DNA of 64,000 bases, from positions 124,001 to 188,000 of the forward strand of contig NZ_BOOK01000030.1 of the NCBI RefSeq assembly GCF_016863195.1, written 5' to 3'. This DNA is from Paraplanobispora takensis. GTDB taxonomy: Bacteria > Actinomycetota > Actinomycetes > Streptosporangiales > Streptosporangiaceae. The notes under the pieces were generated by a model. It was not told where the DNA came from, searched no databases, and worked only from the letters and a program-made list of their open reading frames with translations. The position numbers were made by a program, and so were the translations under genes. Shown here piece after piece: positions 29,614 through 37,679 of this stretch. Each line of letters begins with the position of its first letter. Position 1 is the first letter of the stretch.

Positions 29614-31281
29614 TCACAGGGGGACGTTGCCGTGTTTGCGCGGGGTCGCGTGCTTGCGTTTGTCGCGGAGCATGGCCAGGCCGCGGGCGACCGCCGAGCG
29701 GGTGTCGGCGGGGTCGATCACGTCGTCGACCAGTCCCCGTTCCGCGGCGTAGTTCGGGTGCACGAGCTCCTCGCTGTACTCCTCCACGAGCCGCGCGCGC
29801 AACGCGGCGGGGTCGGCGGCGGCGGCCAGCTCGCGGCGGTGGATGACGTTGACCGCCGCCTCGGCGCCCATGACGGCGATCTCGTTGGTCGGCCACGCCA
29901 GTGAAAGGTCGGTGCCGATGGAGCGGGAGTCCATCACGATGTAGGCACCGCCGTACGCCTTACGCACGATGACCTGGATGCGGGGGACGCTCGCCTCGCA
30001 GTAGGCGTACAGCAGCTTGGCGCCGTGCCTGATGATCCCGTCGTACTCCTGGTCGGTGCCCGGCAGGAAGCCGGGGACGTCGACGAGGGTCAGCAGCGGG
30101 ATGCCGAACGCATCGCAGAACCGGACGAACCGTGCGGCCTTCTGCGATGCGGCGACGTCGAGCACCCCGGCGAGCACCATGGGCTGGTTGCCGACGATGC
30201 CGACCACCTCGCCGTCGATCCTGGCCAGCGCGCAGATCACGTTCCGCGCCCAGCCCTCGTGCAGTTCCAGGAAGTCCTCGTCGTCCACCAGTTCGGCGAT
30301 CACCAGGCGCATGTCGTAGGGCTTGTTCGGCTCGGCGGGGACGATCTCGGCCAGCCGGGGGCGCGTGTCCGTCGCCGCGCCGCAGGAGGGCAGGGCGGGC
30401 GGGAGCGAGAGGTTGTTGCTCGGCAGCATGGAGACGAGATAGCGGACCTCCTCCAGGCAGCTCTCCTCGTCGTCGTGCACGAACGTGGCCACACCCGACC
30501 GGGTTCCGTGCACCTGGGCGCCGCCGAGCTGGGCGTGGGTCACGCTCTCACCCGTCACCGCCTCGACGACGTCCGGCCCCGTCAGGTAGAGCTGGGCGGT
30601 GTCGTGGACCATGAAGGTGAAGTCCGCCAGGGCCGTGGAGTAGGCCGCCCCTCCGGCGCACGGCCCGAGCACGACGCTGATCTGCGGGATGACGCCGGAC
30701 GCCTGGACGTTGCGCTGGAAGATCCCGCCGTACCCGTTGAGCGACATCACCCCCTCCTGGATCCGGGCGCCCCCGCTGTCGTTCAGCCCGATGAAGGGGG
30801 ATCCGGTGGACAGGGCCAGGTCCATCACCTTCTGGATCTTCAATGCGTGCGCCTCGCCGAGCGAGCCGCCGAAGATGGTGAAGTCCTGGGCGTAGACGAA
30901 GACGCGGCGGCCGTCGATCGTGCCCGAGCCGGCGATCACCCCGTCGGTGTGCGGGCGCTGCCGCTCCATGCCGAGGCCGTGCGCCTGGTGCCGCCGGAAC
31001 ATGTCGATCTCGATGAAGGAGCCCTCGTCGAGCAGCAGGTCGAGCCGCTCGCGCGCCGTGCGCTTGCCCAGGGAGTGCTGGCGGTCGACCGCCTGGCTGC
31101 GACCGGCGGCGATCCTGTCACGAAGACGGTCCCGCTCCTCGCGCAGCCTGCGCATGGAACGGGACCGCGGCCGATCCGGCGCCGGGGCCGGAGCCGGAGC
31201 CGGAGGTGGGACCGGCAGGCCGCGGACATGTCCTCCGGCCGGTACCGGCGCCGGCGCGAGATCGAGTTCCGAGATGCTCAT
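29614..31281 (-). CDS. Acyl-CoA carboxylase beta subunit (propionyl/acetyl-CoA type)
   Basis: 555 aa carboxyltransferase of the PccB/AccB family. A Pro/Ala-rich N-terminus precedes LGKRTARERLDLLLDEGSF, GLNDSGGARIQEGV, LGPCAGGAAYSTALADF, VDVPGFLPGTDQEY, RKAYGGAYIVMDS and the oxyanion pairs GG at both catalytic halves. It transfers CO2 from biotin to acetyl- or propionyl-CoA. GGAGG lies eight bases before ATG 31281. No biotinylated alpha subunit or epsilon subunit is nearby, so it must use one encoded elsewhere. Supplying malonyl-CoA for PKSE is a reasonable inference. Confidence 0.9.
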   Translation of the reverse strand: MSISELDLAPAPVPAGGHVRGLPVPPPAPAPAPAPDRPRSRSMRRLREERDRLRDRIAAGRSQAVDRQHSLGKRTARERLDLLLDEGSFIEIDMFRRHQAHGLGMERQRPHTDGVIAGSGTIDGRRVFVYAQDFTIFGGSLGEAHALKIQKVMDLALSTGSPFIGLNDSGGARIQEGVMSLNGYGGIFQRNVQASGVIPQISVVLGPCAGGAAYSTALADFTFMVHDTAQLYLTGPDVVEAVTGESVTHAQLGGAQVHGTRSGVATFVHDDEESCLEEVRYLVSMLPSNNLSLPPALPSCGAATDTRPRLAEIVPAEPNKPYDMRLVIAELVDDEDFLELHEGWARNVICALARIDGEVVGIVGNQPMVLAGVLDVAASQKAARFVRFCDAFGIPLLTLVDVPGFLPGTDQEYDGIIRHGAKLLYAYCEASVPRIQVIVRKAYGGAYIVMDSRSIGTDLSLAWPTNEIAVMGAEAAVNVIHRRELAAAADPAALRARLVEEYSEELVHPNYAAERGLVDDVIDPADTRSAVARGLAMLRDKRKHATPRKHGNVPL

Positions 31282-31676
31282 TGACGCTCCTCCCTCGGGG
31301 CCACACCCGCCGGCGTGGCGGCCGGATCCGGATGCTCACGACGACGGGGCCGATGCGACTCCAATCCTCACCAGTCAATGATCGCGGGCCGTTCCATGTC
31401 ACCTTTTCGCGTGCTGACCGGGCGAAATAGCAGGTGAAACACCAGGTGACAGGGCCGGCGCCGATTCTCCCGGCGCCGGCCGCTGCAGTTTCCTGTCACC
31501 GGCGCCCGCACGCGACGCGCATACGCGCCCCCATCCGGGGCAGGCGTGGCAGGAAGCGGAAACCCCCGTGCAGCTTGCTGCCCCCGATATCTCTGGTTCG
31601 CGCCTCGCCAAAGTCGCAGAGTTGTACTTGCAAGGCGAACACGCCAAGCGAAAACACTCTAGAAAGAGGCATTGAA
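31282..31676. promoter_or_regulatory. Divergent 395-bp region with nested palindromes
   Basis: No credible gene. GGTGACAGG (31445-31453) and its complement (31492-31500) enclose a second perfect repeat, CCGGCGCCG (31455-31463) and CGGCGCCGG (31471-31479). CAGGTGA also repeats at 31431-31437 and 31443-31449. The region must hold promoters for the carboxylase and for the repeat peptide; the nested palindrome could be an operator or an RNA hairpin in the peptide leader. Confidence 0.5.
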
Positions 31677-31949
31677 ATGACGAACAACATTGTTTCCAAG
31701 AAGATTTCCAAGAGCATCGCCGCCTGGGCCCTGGCCCTCGCCTCCAGCGCCGTGGTGTGGAGCTTCGGGCCCGACACCCTGGACGTGGCCGCCGGCACCT
31801 CTTCGCAGGCCGTGGTGGTGGCGGACGGCAACACCTGGCCGGGTGTGGCCGACACCGACGGCAACACCTGGCCCGGCGCGCAGGGCACCGACGGCAACAC
31901 CTGGCCGGGTGTCGCCGGCACCGACGGCAACACCTGGCCCGGCGCCTGA
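31677..31949 (+). CDS. Secreted peptide with four DGNTWPG tandem repeats
   Basis: 90 aa. AGAGG stands eight bases before ATG 31677. An N-terminal export-like segment (KKISKSIAAWALALASSAVV) is followed by a linker and then four units of exactly 11 residues: DGNTWPGVADT, DGNTWPGAQGT, DGNTWPGVAGT and a final DGNTWPGA that ends the protein. Residues 8 of the units alternate V, A, V, A. The product is not one I recognise. The layout (exported, short, tandem identical units) fits a multi-core peptide precursor, a secreted signal or a cell-surface peptide. A TrmB/LuxR-like regulator and a YcaO-like protein are encoded within 4 kb but not in an evident operon with it. Confidence 0.75.
   Translation: MTNNIVSKKISKSIAAWALALASSAVVWSFGPDTLDVAAGTSSQAVVVADGNTWPGVADTDGNTWPGAQGTDGNTWPGVAGTDGNTWPGA
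31824..31946 (+). repeat. Tandem 33-bp repeat within peptide gene
   Basis: GACGGCAACACCTGGCC starts at 31824, 31857, 31890 and 31923, a strict 33-bp period. The DNA identity of the units suggests recent duplication or gene-conversion upkeep. Confidence 0.9.
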
Positions 31950-32568
31950 AAATTGATCCCGACTTGACGGGAATTAATTGAAGAATAAGGAGAGAAAAGC
32001 CTCTGGAATAAAACCGAACCGACCGGGCGACCACCGGTCCGATTAACCGGAAGCAGCAGGAGCACCACCCGACCACCGGCCGTCAGACCCCCACAGCGCT
32101 CGACGTCACATTCCGAGCGGGGTCCTCAGGGAGAAGCCCGGCACCGACGGGACACGGCCACCGATCCGAGGCGACAGGCAGCCGGCAGCGCGCCCGCCTC
32201 TCCCCCGAGAAGACATCGCGCACCGCGCCGCGGTACACGCTGCCCGAAAACACATGATCACGACACCGGAGGTGACAGGCACGCCCGGAAGGACGCGGAG
32301 AACCGGAGAGACCGAGAACCCGGGAGGAGGGAGAGCGCCCGAGGACGCCAGGGCCCGAGAGGGCCGGAGGGAAGAGCCGGACCGAAGGAGAGGACTGGAG
32401 GAAGGCGGAGGAGCGAGAGCACAGGGAACCCCCGGCAACCGGCAGGACAGAGAGGGCGGAGAGGAGCAGGCAGCACGACGAGAACCCGTGGTCCCCACGA
32501 CCGGCAAGGTCGCGGGGACCACGGGTTCTCATGTGAGCGCCCATGCCTTCAAGGCCGCAACGGCATGC
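31950..32568. other. 619-bp non-coding stretch after repeat peptide
   Basis: Begins AT-richer than its surroundings (31950-32030) and contains AAGGAGAG at 31987-31994, which has no usable start after it. 32270-32480 is purine-rich on the plus strand (many GGAGA/GAGGA runs). Open frames here run on through the antisense of the next gene and are not credible. The firm feature is the hairpin at 32480-32530. Confidence 0.4.
32480..32530 (-). terminator. Long two-part perfect hairpin terminator
   Basis: Outer arms of 17 bases (32480-32496, 32514-32530) and an inner five-base stem (32498-32502, 32508-32512) around GGCAA. It follows the minus-strand membrane-protein gene that stops at 32569. Confidence 0.85.
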
Positions 32569-32979
32569 TCACAACCAGGAGCCGGCCGCGGCGACCAGGG
32601 AGACCACCAGGACGACCGCCCCGACGATCATGAACAGCACGCTGCGGAGCACACCCCTGCCGCCTGCCCCGTCCAGGCGGGCGTGCCGGGGCCGCTCGGG
32701 GTCGTAGACCACCATGACCTGCTGGCCCGGACGGACCGGCGACGGGTTGGAGCCCAGATCCGACTCGGTCTCCATCACGAAACCCTGCACCGTCCGGAAC
32801 TGCAGGGTGGGGTAGTACACGCCGTTGTCGCCGCCGGACCAGCGCAGTCCCGCGACGACACCCGGAACCCGCACCCCGCGCCGCCGCAGCCGCTGCCCGA
32901 CGATCATCGCGTGGACGCCGACCCCGGCGAACAGCGCTCCGAACACGATTCCAACCCATGGCACGGTGTTCACGTCCAC
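32569..32979 (-). CDS. DUF3592-like membrane protein
   Basis: 136 aa from GTG 32979, with AAGGAGG five bases upstream. Two hydrophobic helices (about residues 6-26 and 111-132) flank a beta domain with YYPTLQFRTVQGFVME and PGQQVMVVYDPERPRHARL, the pattern of DUF3592 proteins. Function unknown. It is downstream of, and on the same strand as, the TrmB/LuxR-like regulator. Confidence 0.75.
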   Translation of the reverse strand: MDVNTVPWVGIVFGALFAGVGVHAMIVGQRLRRRGVRVPGVVAGLRWSGGDNGVYYPTLQFRTVQGFVMETESDLGSNPSPVRPGQQVMVVYDPERPRHARLDGAGGRGVLRSVLFMIVGAVVLVVSLVAAAGSWL

Positions 32980-33171
32980 CGCCGCCTCCTTCTCACCCGT
33001 TCAAGGGCCGCCGTCGCAATCCGTCCGGGGGACTGCGCCGCGCTCGTCCGCGGCGGCCCGGCGCGGTCCACGGCAGTAGGGTGCCGAGCCGCGATTGCAA
33101 ACGACTTGGATCTTGCTGGTGAAGACCGGCCGCCGGGGTCGCGGGCGGGGACGGACGCCCGGCGGGCGGGG

Positions 33172-34158
33172 TCAGATCCAGTTCTCCTCTTTGGCGCGCA
33201 GGGCGGCCTGGAAGCGGTTGACGGCACCGAGTCTGGCCATCAGGTCGGCGACGTAGCGCCGGTAGGTCCGTACGGAGATGTCCAGCTCGCGGGCGGCGAT
33301 CTCGTCCTTGTCGGCGGTGGCCATCACCTCCAGCACACGCTGTTCCATCTCCGACAGCGGAGAGGACTCGGTGGGCGGGTCGATGAACTCCCGGAAGTCG
33401 ACGGCGGCCTTCCACACGCCCTCGAAATAGATCACCAGCTGGGAGACCAGGCCCGCCTCCCGGACGAACAACGCGCCCTTGGCGTTCTCCTTGGGGTCGA
33501 TCGGCACGACGGCGGCGCTGCGGTCGTAGACCAGCATCCGGTCCATGGGCTGCTCGCTGATGCGCACCTCGGCTCCCAGGTTGACCAGCTCGCGCAGGTA
33601 GGAGAGCATGTGCGGATCCTGCAGCGCCTTGGGGTGGTACACACTCTTGAGCGAGATCCCCCGGCGCAGCGAGCGGGTGTCCAGCGGAAGCGCCGACTCG
33701 ATCATCACCTGGGTGAACGGGCCGCCCGGGTGCAGGCAGAGCGTCTCCTTGTAGGTGAAGAAGGCCAGGTCGTCGAGGCGCTGGCGGACCCGCGCGCCGT
33801 TCTCCACCCGTTCGATGTCGAGCACGCTGCCCGCGCGGTCGCCCTCCCGCATGTCCTCCATGTAGCTGGAGATGGCGTCGCGGGCCGTGAAGACCCGGCG
33901 GATCTCGGCGTTGAGTTCGTCGAGGCGTTTCTCCACGAGGCGCTCGATGCCGACCCTCGGCTCGGTGGCCATGACCCTGTGCCGGTCGGTGAGGTCGAGC
34001 ATGGACAGCTTGCCCAGCGTCTCGACGGCGGCCTCGACCGTGTCGGGGTCCATGCTCAGTGCCTCCGGCACGGAGCCGATCCCCTCCCCCCGATGCCGGA
34101 GGAAGTAGCGGTAGACCTCCGAGGCTTCCGGCGATATACCGATGACTGAAAGGTCCAT
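33172..34158 (-). CDS. TrmB-like/LuxR-type transcriptional regulator
   Basis: 328 aa. An N-terminal winged-helix TrmB-like region (SPEASEVYRYFLRHRGEGIGSV) and helices, a central domain resembling the phospholipase-D-like sensor part of TrmB proteins (IRRGISLKSVYHPKAL, VRISEQPMDRMLVYDRSAAV), and a C-terminal LuxR-type helix-turn-helix (LSEMEQRVLEVMATADKDEI, ISVRTYRRYVADLMARLGA). Such regulators are common in actinomycetes and are often orphan. Regulation of the repeat peptide or the YcaO-like gene is possible but not shown. Confidence 0.82.
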   Translation of the reverse strand: MDLSVIGISPEASEVYRYFLRHRGEGIGSVPEALSMDPDTVEAAVETLGKLSMLDLTDRHRVMATEPRVGIERLVEKRLDELNAEIRRVFTARDAISSYMEDMREGDRAGSVLDIERVENGARVRQRLDDLAFFTYKETLCLHPGGPFTQVMIESALPLDTRSLRRGISLKSVYHPKALQDPHMLSYLRELVNLGAEVRISEQPMDRMLVYDRSAAVVPIDPKENAKGALFVREAGLVSQLVIYFEGVWKAAVDFREFIDPPTESSPLSEMEQRVLEVMATADKDEIAARELDISVRTYRRYVADLMARLGAVNRFQAALRAKEENWI

Positions 34159-34344
34159 GGCTCACCTCCCGGCCCCGCCGCTTGCTCTCATGGGGCCTGC
34201 GGGCCGCCACCCGATGCAGGCCCGCCACTACAAATTATCTAGATCAAGATGATCAGGGCTCACTTCCATCGTGCGCTGTGAGCCATGGGCCGCCGCAGGA
34301 GCACGAACGCGGTTGCCGTCCTCCCGACGCGATCGTGATCGTCG
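34159..34344 (-). promoter_or_regulatory. AT-rich promoter region of TrmB/LuxR-like gene
   Basis: The stretch 34228-34256 is markedly AT-rich and contains the palindrome ATCTAGAT (34237-34244) flanked by TTGATC-like sequence on the minus strand. It lies about 80 bases upstream of the regulator start. Confidence 0.4.
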
Positions 34345-35418
34345 TCAGGGGACGGGACACGGCAGGGTCGTACCCGCCGGAACGGCCCGGTAGCAGGCGG
34401 CGCCGGGGCACACGACCTTGACGGTCTCCCCGGACCCGGCCGCGTCGACCGCGACCGGCTCGTGCCCGAACCTGCGAGCGGCGATCTCCGGCCAGCTGGA
34501 CGGCCGCAGCCCGCCGGGCTCCTCGATGAGCCGCGGGTCCGCCTCGACGGCCGAACGCTCCAGATGGGCCGCGTAGTCGGCCTCCCGGTGCCAGACCGCG
34601 AAGCGGCGCAGGGACTCCCCCGCCGTGAGCATGTCCCACGGTTGCGCCTTGACCGCCATCGCCTGCAGGAACGCCGCGCCGACCGCCGCCTTGACCGTAC
34701 GGCCGGCCGCGACGGCCAGCATGGCCCCGTCCCCGCCGACCATCACCATGGCCACCCGGATGTCCGAGGCGACCAGCACGAACGCCGACACGCGCAGCCC
34801 GAGGCCGGAGACGGCCGCCGTGACGCTCACGGGCAGGAGGCGGTCGAGATGGGCGGAGACGCGCATGAGCGGGTGGCGGGGATCGGCCCACCAGCGGGCG
34901 ACCACGTCATGGGCGAGAAGCTCGGCGACCGCGGCGGGAGCCCCCTGGTCCACGACACCGCTCACGCTCGGCTCCACCAGGGACTCGCGCTCCCCCAGCC
35001 ACACGACCTCGGCGGGCAGCCGGTACGGCGCCCCGCTCAGCAGGCCGGTACCGAGGACGCCGGCGAGGCTCTCCTGCGGCGCTTCCGGAACGAAGTCGGA
35101 CAGGCGCAGCCGCCTGCCGCCCACTCCGGGGCGTTCGCCGTCCTCGCCGGACAGCCGGTGCAGATAGTCCAGTGCCACAGCCCGCGCCTGCGCCCTGGTC
35201 TGCGCCTCGTAGGCGGAGAACCCGGCGGTGATCGCGGCGGGTCCGGAAGCCGAGGCCTGCGCGTACGCGAGGTGTACGGCGCCGCCGAGGCAGTCGGCCA
35301 CTTCCCCCGCGGCTCCCGGTCCATCCATCACCGACCAGGAACCCGTAAAGCGCACAGATTCTGACACATCACCAGTACAGCCGCAGGTCAGGAGGGAGGT
35401 CAACGCACCGGCGACCAT
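34345..35418 (-). CDS. Divergent YcaO-like protein
   Basis: About 357 aa from ATG 35418 (GAGG eight bases upstream). The order of segments resembles a YcaO domain: ITAGFSAYEAQTRAQARAVA then DYLHRLSG; SGVVDQGAPAAVAELLAHDV followed by VARWW, in the place of the ERD..WW element; GLGLRVSAFVLVASDIRVAM; and an AAVGAAFLQAMAVK helix. The usual acidic ATP/Mg residues (E-x-x-ER) are not obvious, so it may be inactive or use a different chemistry. YcaO enzymes activate backbone amides of peptide precursors. A cryptic start further up (GTG 35496) cannot be excluded. No partner E1-like or dehydrogenase gene is adjacent. Confidence 0.5.
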   Translation of the reverse strand: MVAGALTSLLTCGCTGDVSESVRFTGSWSVMDGPGAAGEVADCLGGAVHLAYAQASASGPAAITAGFSAYEAQTRAQARAVALDYLHRLSGEDGERPGVGGRRLRLSDFVPEAPQESLAGVLGTGLLSGAPYRLPAEVVWLGERESLVEPSVSGVVDQGAPAAVAELLAHDVVARWWADPRHPLMRVSAHLDRLLPVSVTAAVSGLGLRVSAFVLVASDIRVAMVMVGGDGAMLAVAAGRTVKAAVGAAFLQAMAVKAQPWDMLTAGESLRRFAVWHREADYAAHLERSAVEADPRLIEEPGGLRPSSWPEIAARRFGHEPVAVDAAGSGETVKVVCPGAACYRAVPAGTTLPCPVP

Positions 35419-35558
35419 GTAGCAATCCTCGATAAAGCCCGTTCCCCGGACGGCCTCGCGGACAGCGGCGCCCGCCCGCCGGAAGGCGGACAGCACGAAG
35501 CCGCCCGTGGTCCCGGCCTCGTCGACGGGTGCACGGGCGGCTTGCTTCTCCGCGCCGT

Positions 35559-35589
35559 GGGCGGCTCGCCTCTGCTCTGCGAGCCGCCC
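35559..35589 (-). terminator. 11-bp perfect hairpin after DinB-like gene
   Basis: Arms 35559-35569 and 35579-35589 (GGGCGGCTCGC) with a nine-base loop, just past the minus-strand stop at 35598. It marks the end of the sigma-to-DinB operon. Confidence 0.75.
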
Positions 35590-35597
35590 GGGGGAGG

Positions 35598-36401
35598 CTA
35601 GACCGCGGCGCGGGCGAACTGCCCGGGGGTACGGCCCGCTCCGGCCGGTCCGCGGTAGGCCTGGGCGATGTCCAGCCAGCGGTCGGCCTCCTCGCCCACG
35701 GCCGTGACCGCCAGGTCGTCCCGGTGCCTGCGCCGGGTCACCAGCAGGCAGAAGTCGACCGCGGGACCGCTGACCCGCTGGTCGGCGTCCTCGGGACCGT
35801 AGGCCCACACCTCCCCGGAGGGAGCCGTGATCTCGAAGCGGAACTCGGCCGACGGCGGGGTCAGGCCCCGGGACAGGTAGCCGAAGTCGCGGGTGAGGAC
35901 GGCGAACACCACCAGGTGCCGCAGGCGGTCGGTGCGCTCCGGCTCCACCCCGAGCGCGTCGGCGATGTCCTGCCCGTGGGCGAACTGCTCCATGATCCCG
36001 GCGCAGGCCAGCACGATGGGCGGCAGCGGGTTGACCAGCCACGGCACCACCTGGCCGGGCGGGACGGCGGCCAGTCCCCTGACCACGGTCTCGCGCTCGG
36101 CCCGCCAGCGGGCGAGCAGCACCTCGGGCGTGTCGTTCTCGTAGTCCTTGAGCGCGGCGTTCACCGCGCCGTCGAAGTCGTGCTGGGCCTCGGCCGTCAC
36201 GGCCGCGAACCCCTCGGGGTCGATCGCCGCGGTGGCCGCCAGCCGGAAGACGAAGGCGAGGTGGGCGATCTGGTCGGCGATCGTCCATCCGGGCGCGGGC
36301 GTGGGCAGCTTCCACTGCTCCGCGTCGAGCCCGGCCACCAGGGCGTCGATCTGGTCACCGTCGGCGGTCAGGTCGTTGAGCACGACCTCCAGCTCGGTCA
36401 T
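35598..36401 (-). CDS. DinB-like / mycothiol-dependent maleylpyruvate isomerase family protein
   Basis: About 267 aa; ATG 36401 has AGAGG seven bases upstream. N-terminal four-helix DinB-like domain with PAPGWTIADQIAHLAFVFR (metal-ligand His) and IMEQFAHGQDIADALG (second His), then a C-terminal domain with DADQRVSGPAVDFCLLVTRR typical of the TIGR03084-type actinobacterial branch. Members use mycothiol or bind metal; exact reaction unknown. Last gene of the operon that starts at the ECF sigma gene. Confidence 0.8.
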   Translation of the reverse strand: MTELEVVLNDLTADGDQIDALVAGLDAEQWKLPTPAPGWTIADQIAHLAFVFRLAATAAIDPEGFAAVTAEAQHDFDGAVNAALKDYENDTPEVLLARWRAERETVVRGLAAVPPGQVVPWLVNPLPPIVLACAGIMEQFAHGQDIADALGVEPERTDRLRHLVVFAVLTRDFGYLSRGLTPPSAEFRFEITAPSGEVWAYGPEDADQRVSGPAVDFCLLVTRRRHRDDLAVTAVGEEADRWLDIAQAYRGPAGAGRTPGQFARAAV

Positions 36402-36431
36402 GTTCTGTCCTCTCACTCGGAGATCGGGTTC

Positions 36432-37622
36432 TCATCGGGGCACGGAGGGGGCGGGTTCCCGGTCCTGCGGGGCGGACGGCAGCCAGGCGCCGGCCCGGCG
36501 CGCCGCGGCCAGGCTCGCCCAGGCGGTGAGCTCGACCAGCGCCCGTTCGCCGGACTCCGCACGCGGCGCCCGTTCACCGGGCCCCGTCCGGAACACCCGC
36601 TCCCGGGCCTGCGCCCGCAGGAACTCCCCCACCACCTCCTCGTCGACCTGGTAGGAGGCCAGCGCCGTGAGCAGGGCCAGGCGGCCGGCCGGGCGCTGGG
36701 CCGGGGGCAGCGCGGAAGCCGCCTCGGCGGCCCAGCCGCGGCCGAGCCCGGCCGGCCGGCCGTCCCAGTCCTCCAGCGTGGCGGCGAGGAGTTCGCGGAC
36801 CGGGCCGGGCGCCGAGCGGCGGCCGCCCTCCTCGATCGCGGCGGCGGCCCGGGCGAAGGCGCCCTCCAGGTACGGCGTGCCGCGCGCCCATGCCAGGTCG
36901 GCGGGCAGGGACGCGACGGGCAGCAGGGTCCGCGACTGTCCCGGGACCACGGGCCTGCGCGCGGCGGGCCGCATGAGCAGGCCGAGCAGCCGCATGGCCG
37001 GGCCTCGTGCGCCGGGCGGCACGTGCGGCGGCAACGGCGAGTCGCCGAGGAAGACGTTGACCATCCGGTTGAGGTAATGGAAGGTGACCGCGACCGCCGT
37101 GAGCTCCCGGACGTGCCCGTCGTGCAGCGGCGGCCGTACGGCCGTGTCCCGCGTCCCGGCGGCCCGCGCCCAGGCGGCGGCCCGCGCCAGTCCGGGCCAG
37201 GCCGCATCCGGGCCGCCCGCGGCCGGCCCGGACCGGGCCCCGGCACGACCATCTCCCACGGGCCCGGACCGGAGCGCGCCCCGGCCCTCTCCCGCCAGGC
37301 CGCGCAGCGTCTCGCGGTGGACGTCCACGCAGTAGGGACAGGCGTTGCCCGCCGAGACCTCGGTCGCCACCGCCTCCTTGACCGCCCGGGGCACCGCGCC
37401 GTCGGCCAGCAGCGACTCGCGCAGGAGCGTCCAGCAGGCGGCCAGGACCTCCGGTGCGGGCGAGTGAAGGATCACCGGCGGGGCGAGCATGCCGAAGTCC
37501 CGCTCGGCCTGGGCGTAGACGTCCGCGACGAGGCCGCGTGCCGCGCGGGGCCGTACCGGGGACAGGTGGCGGACCTGGGACAGCGAACCCCGCAGCGCCA
37601 CCCGGCTGAGCATCCGGCCCAT
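36432..37622 (-). CDS. AhpD-like carboxymuconolactone-decarboxylase-family protein
   Basis: 396 aa. The redox motif NACPYCVDVH (near residue 95) after VATEVSAG is the AhpD/CMD peroxidase CxxC site, with the following His. The rest is helical and Arg/Ala-rich, longer than a simple AhpD (about 180 aa), so it probably holds two repeats or an extra domain. GAGGAG precedes ATG 37622. It lies between the GMC oxidoreductase and the DinB-like gene in one operon; a peroxide- or thiol-handling role beside an H2O2-producing GMC oxidase is inferred. Confidence 0.75.
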   Translation of the reverse strand: MGRMLSRVALRGSLSQVRHLSPVRPRAARGLVADVYAQAERDFGMLAPPVILHSPAPEVLAACWTLLRESLLADGAVPRAVKEAVATEVSAGNACPYCVDVHRETLRGLAGEGRGALRSGPVGDGRAGARSGPAAGGPDAAWPGLARAAAWARAAGTRDTAVRPPLHDGHVRELTAVAVTFHYLNRMVNVFLGDSPLPPHVPPGARGPAMRLLGLLMRPAARRPVVPGQSRTLLPVASLPADLAWARGTPYLEGAFARAAAAIEEGGRRSAPGPVRELLAATLEDWDGRPAGLGRGWAAEAASALPPAQRPAGRLALLTALASYQVDEEVVGEFLRAQARERVFRTGPGERAPRAESGERALVELTAWASLAAARRAGAWLPSAPQDREPAPSVPR

Positions 37623-37679
37623 GGCCGGCTCCTCTCTCTCGGCGGCCGCCCGCGCGGCGGGGGCCGGTGGGCGGCGGGG

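Noticed and set aside
31824-31946. CRISPR array
   Set aside because: Period is exactly 33 bp, units are in frame within a coding sequence and there are no unique spacers.
32254-34149. 631-residue plus-strand open frame
   Set aside because: It reads through purine-rich spacer, a terminator hairpin and the antisense of two real genes; no RBS or domain.
34345-36315. 656-residue version of the YcaO-like ORF
   Set aside because: The N-terminal 300 residues are antisense to the DinB-like gene and a terminator hairpin lies inside; ATG 35418 with a GAGG site is preferred.
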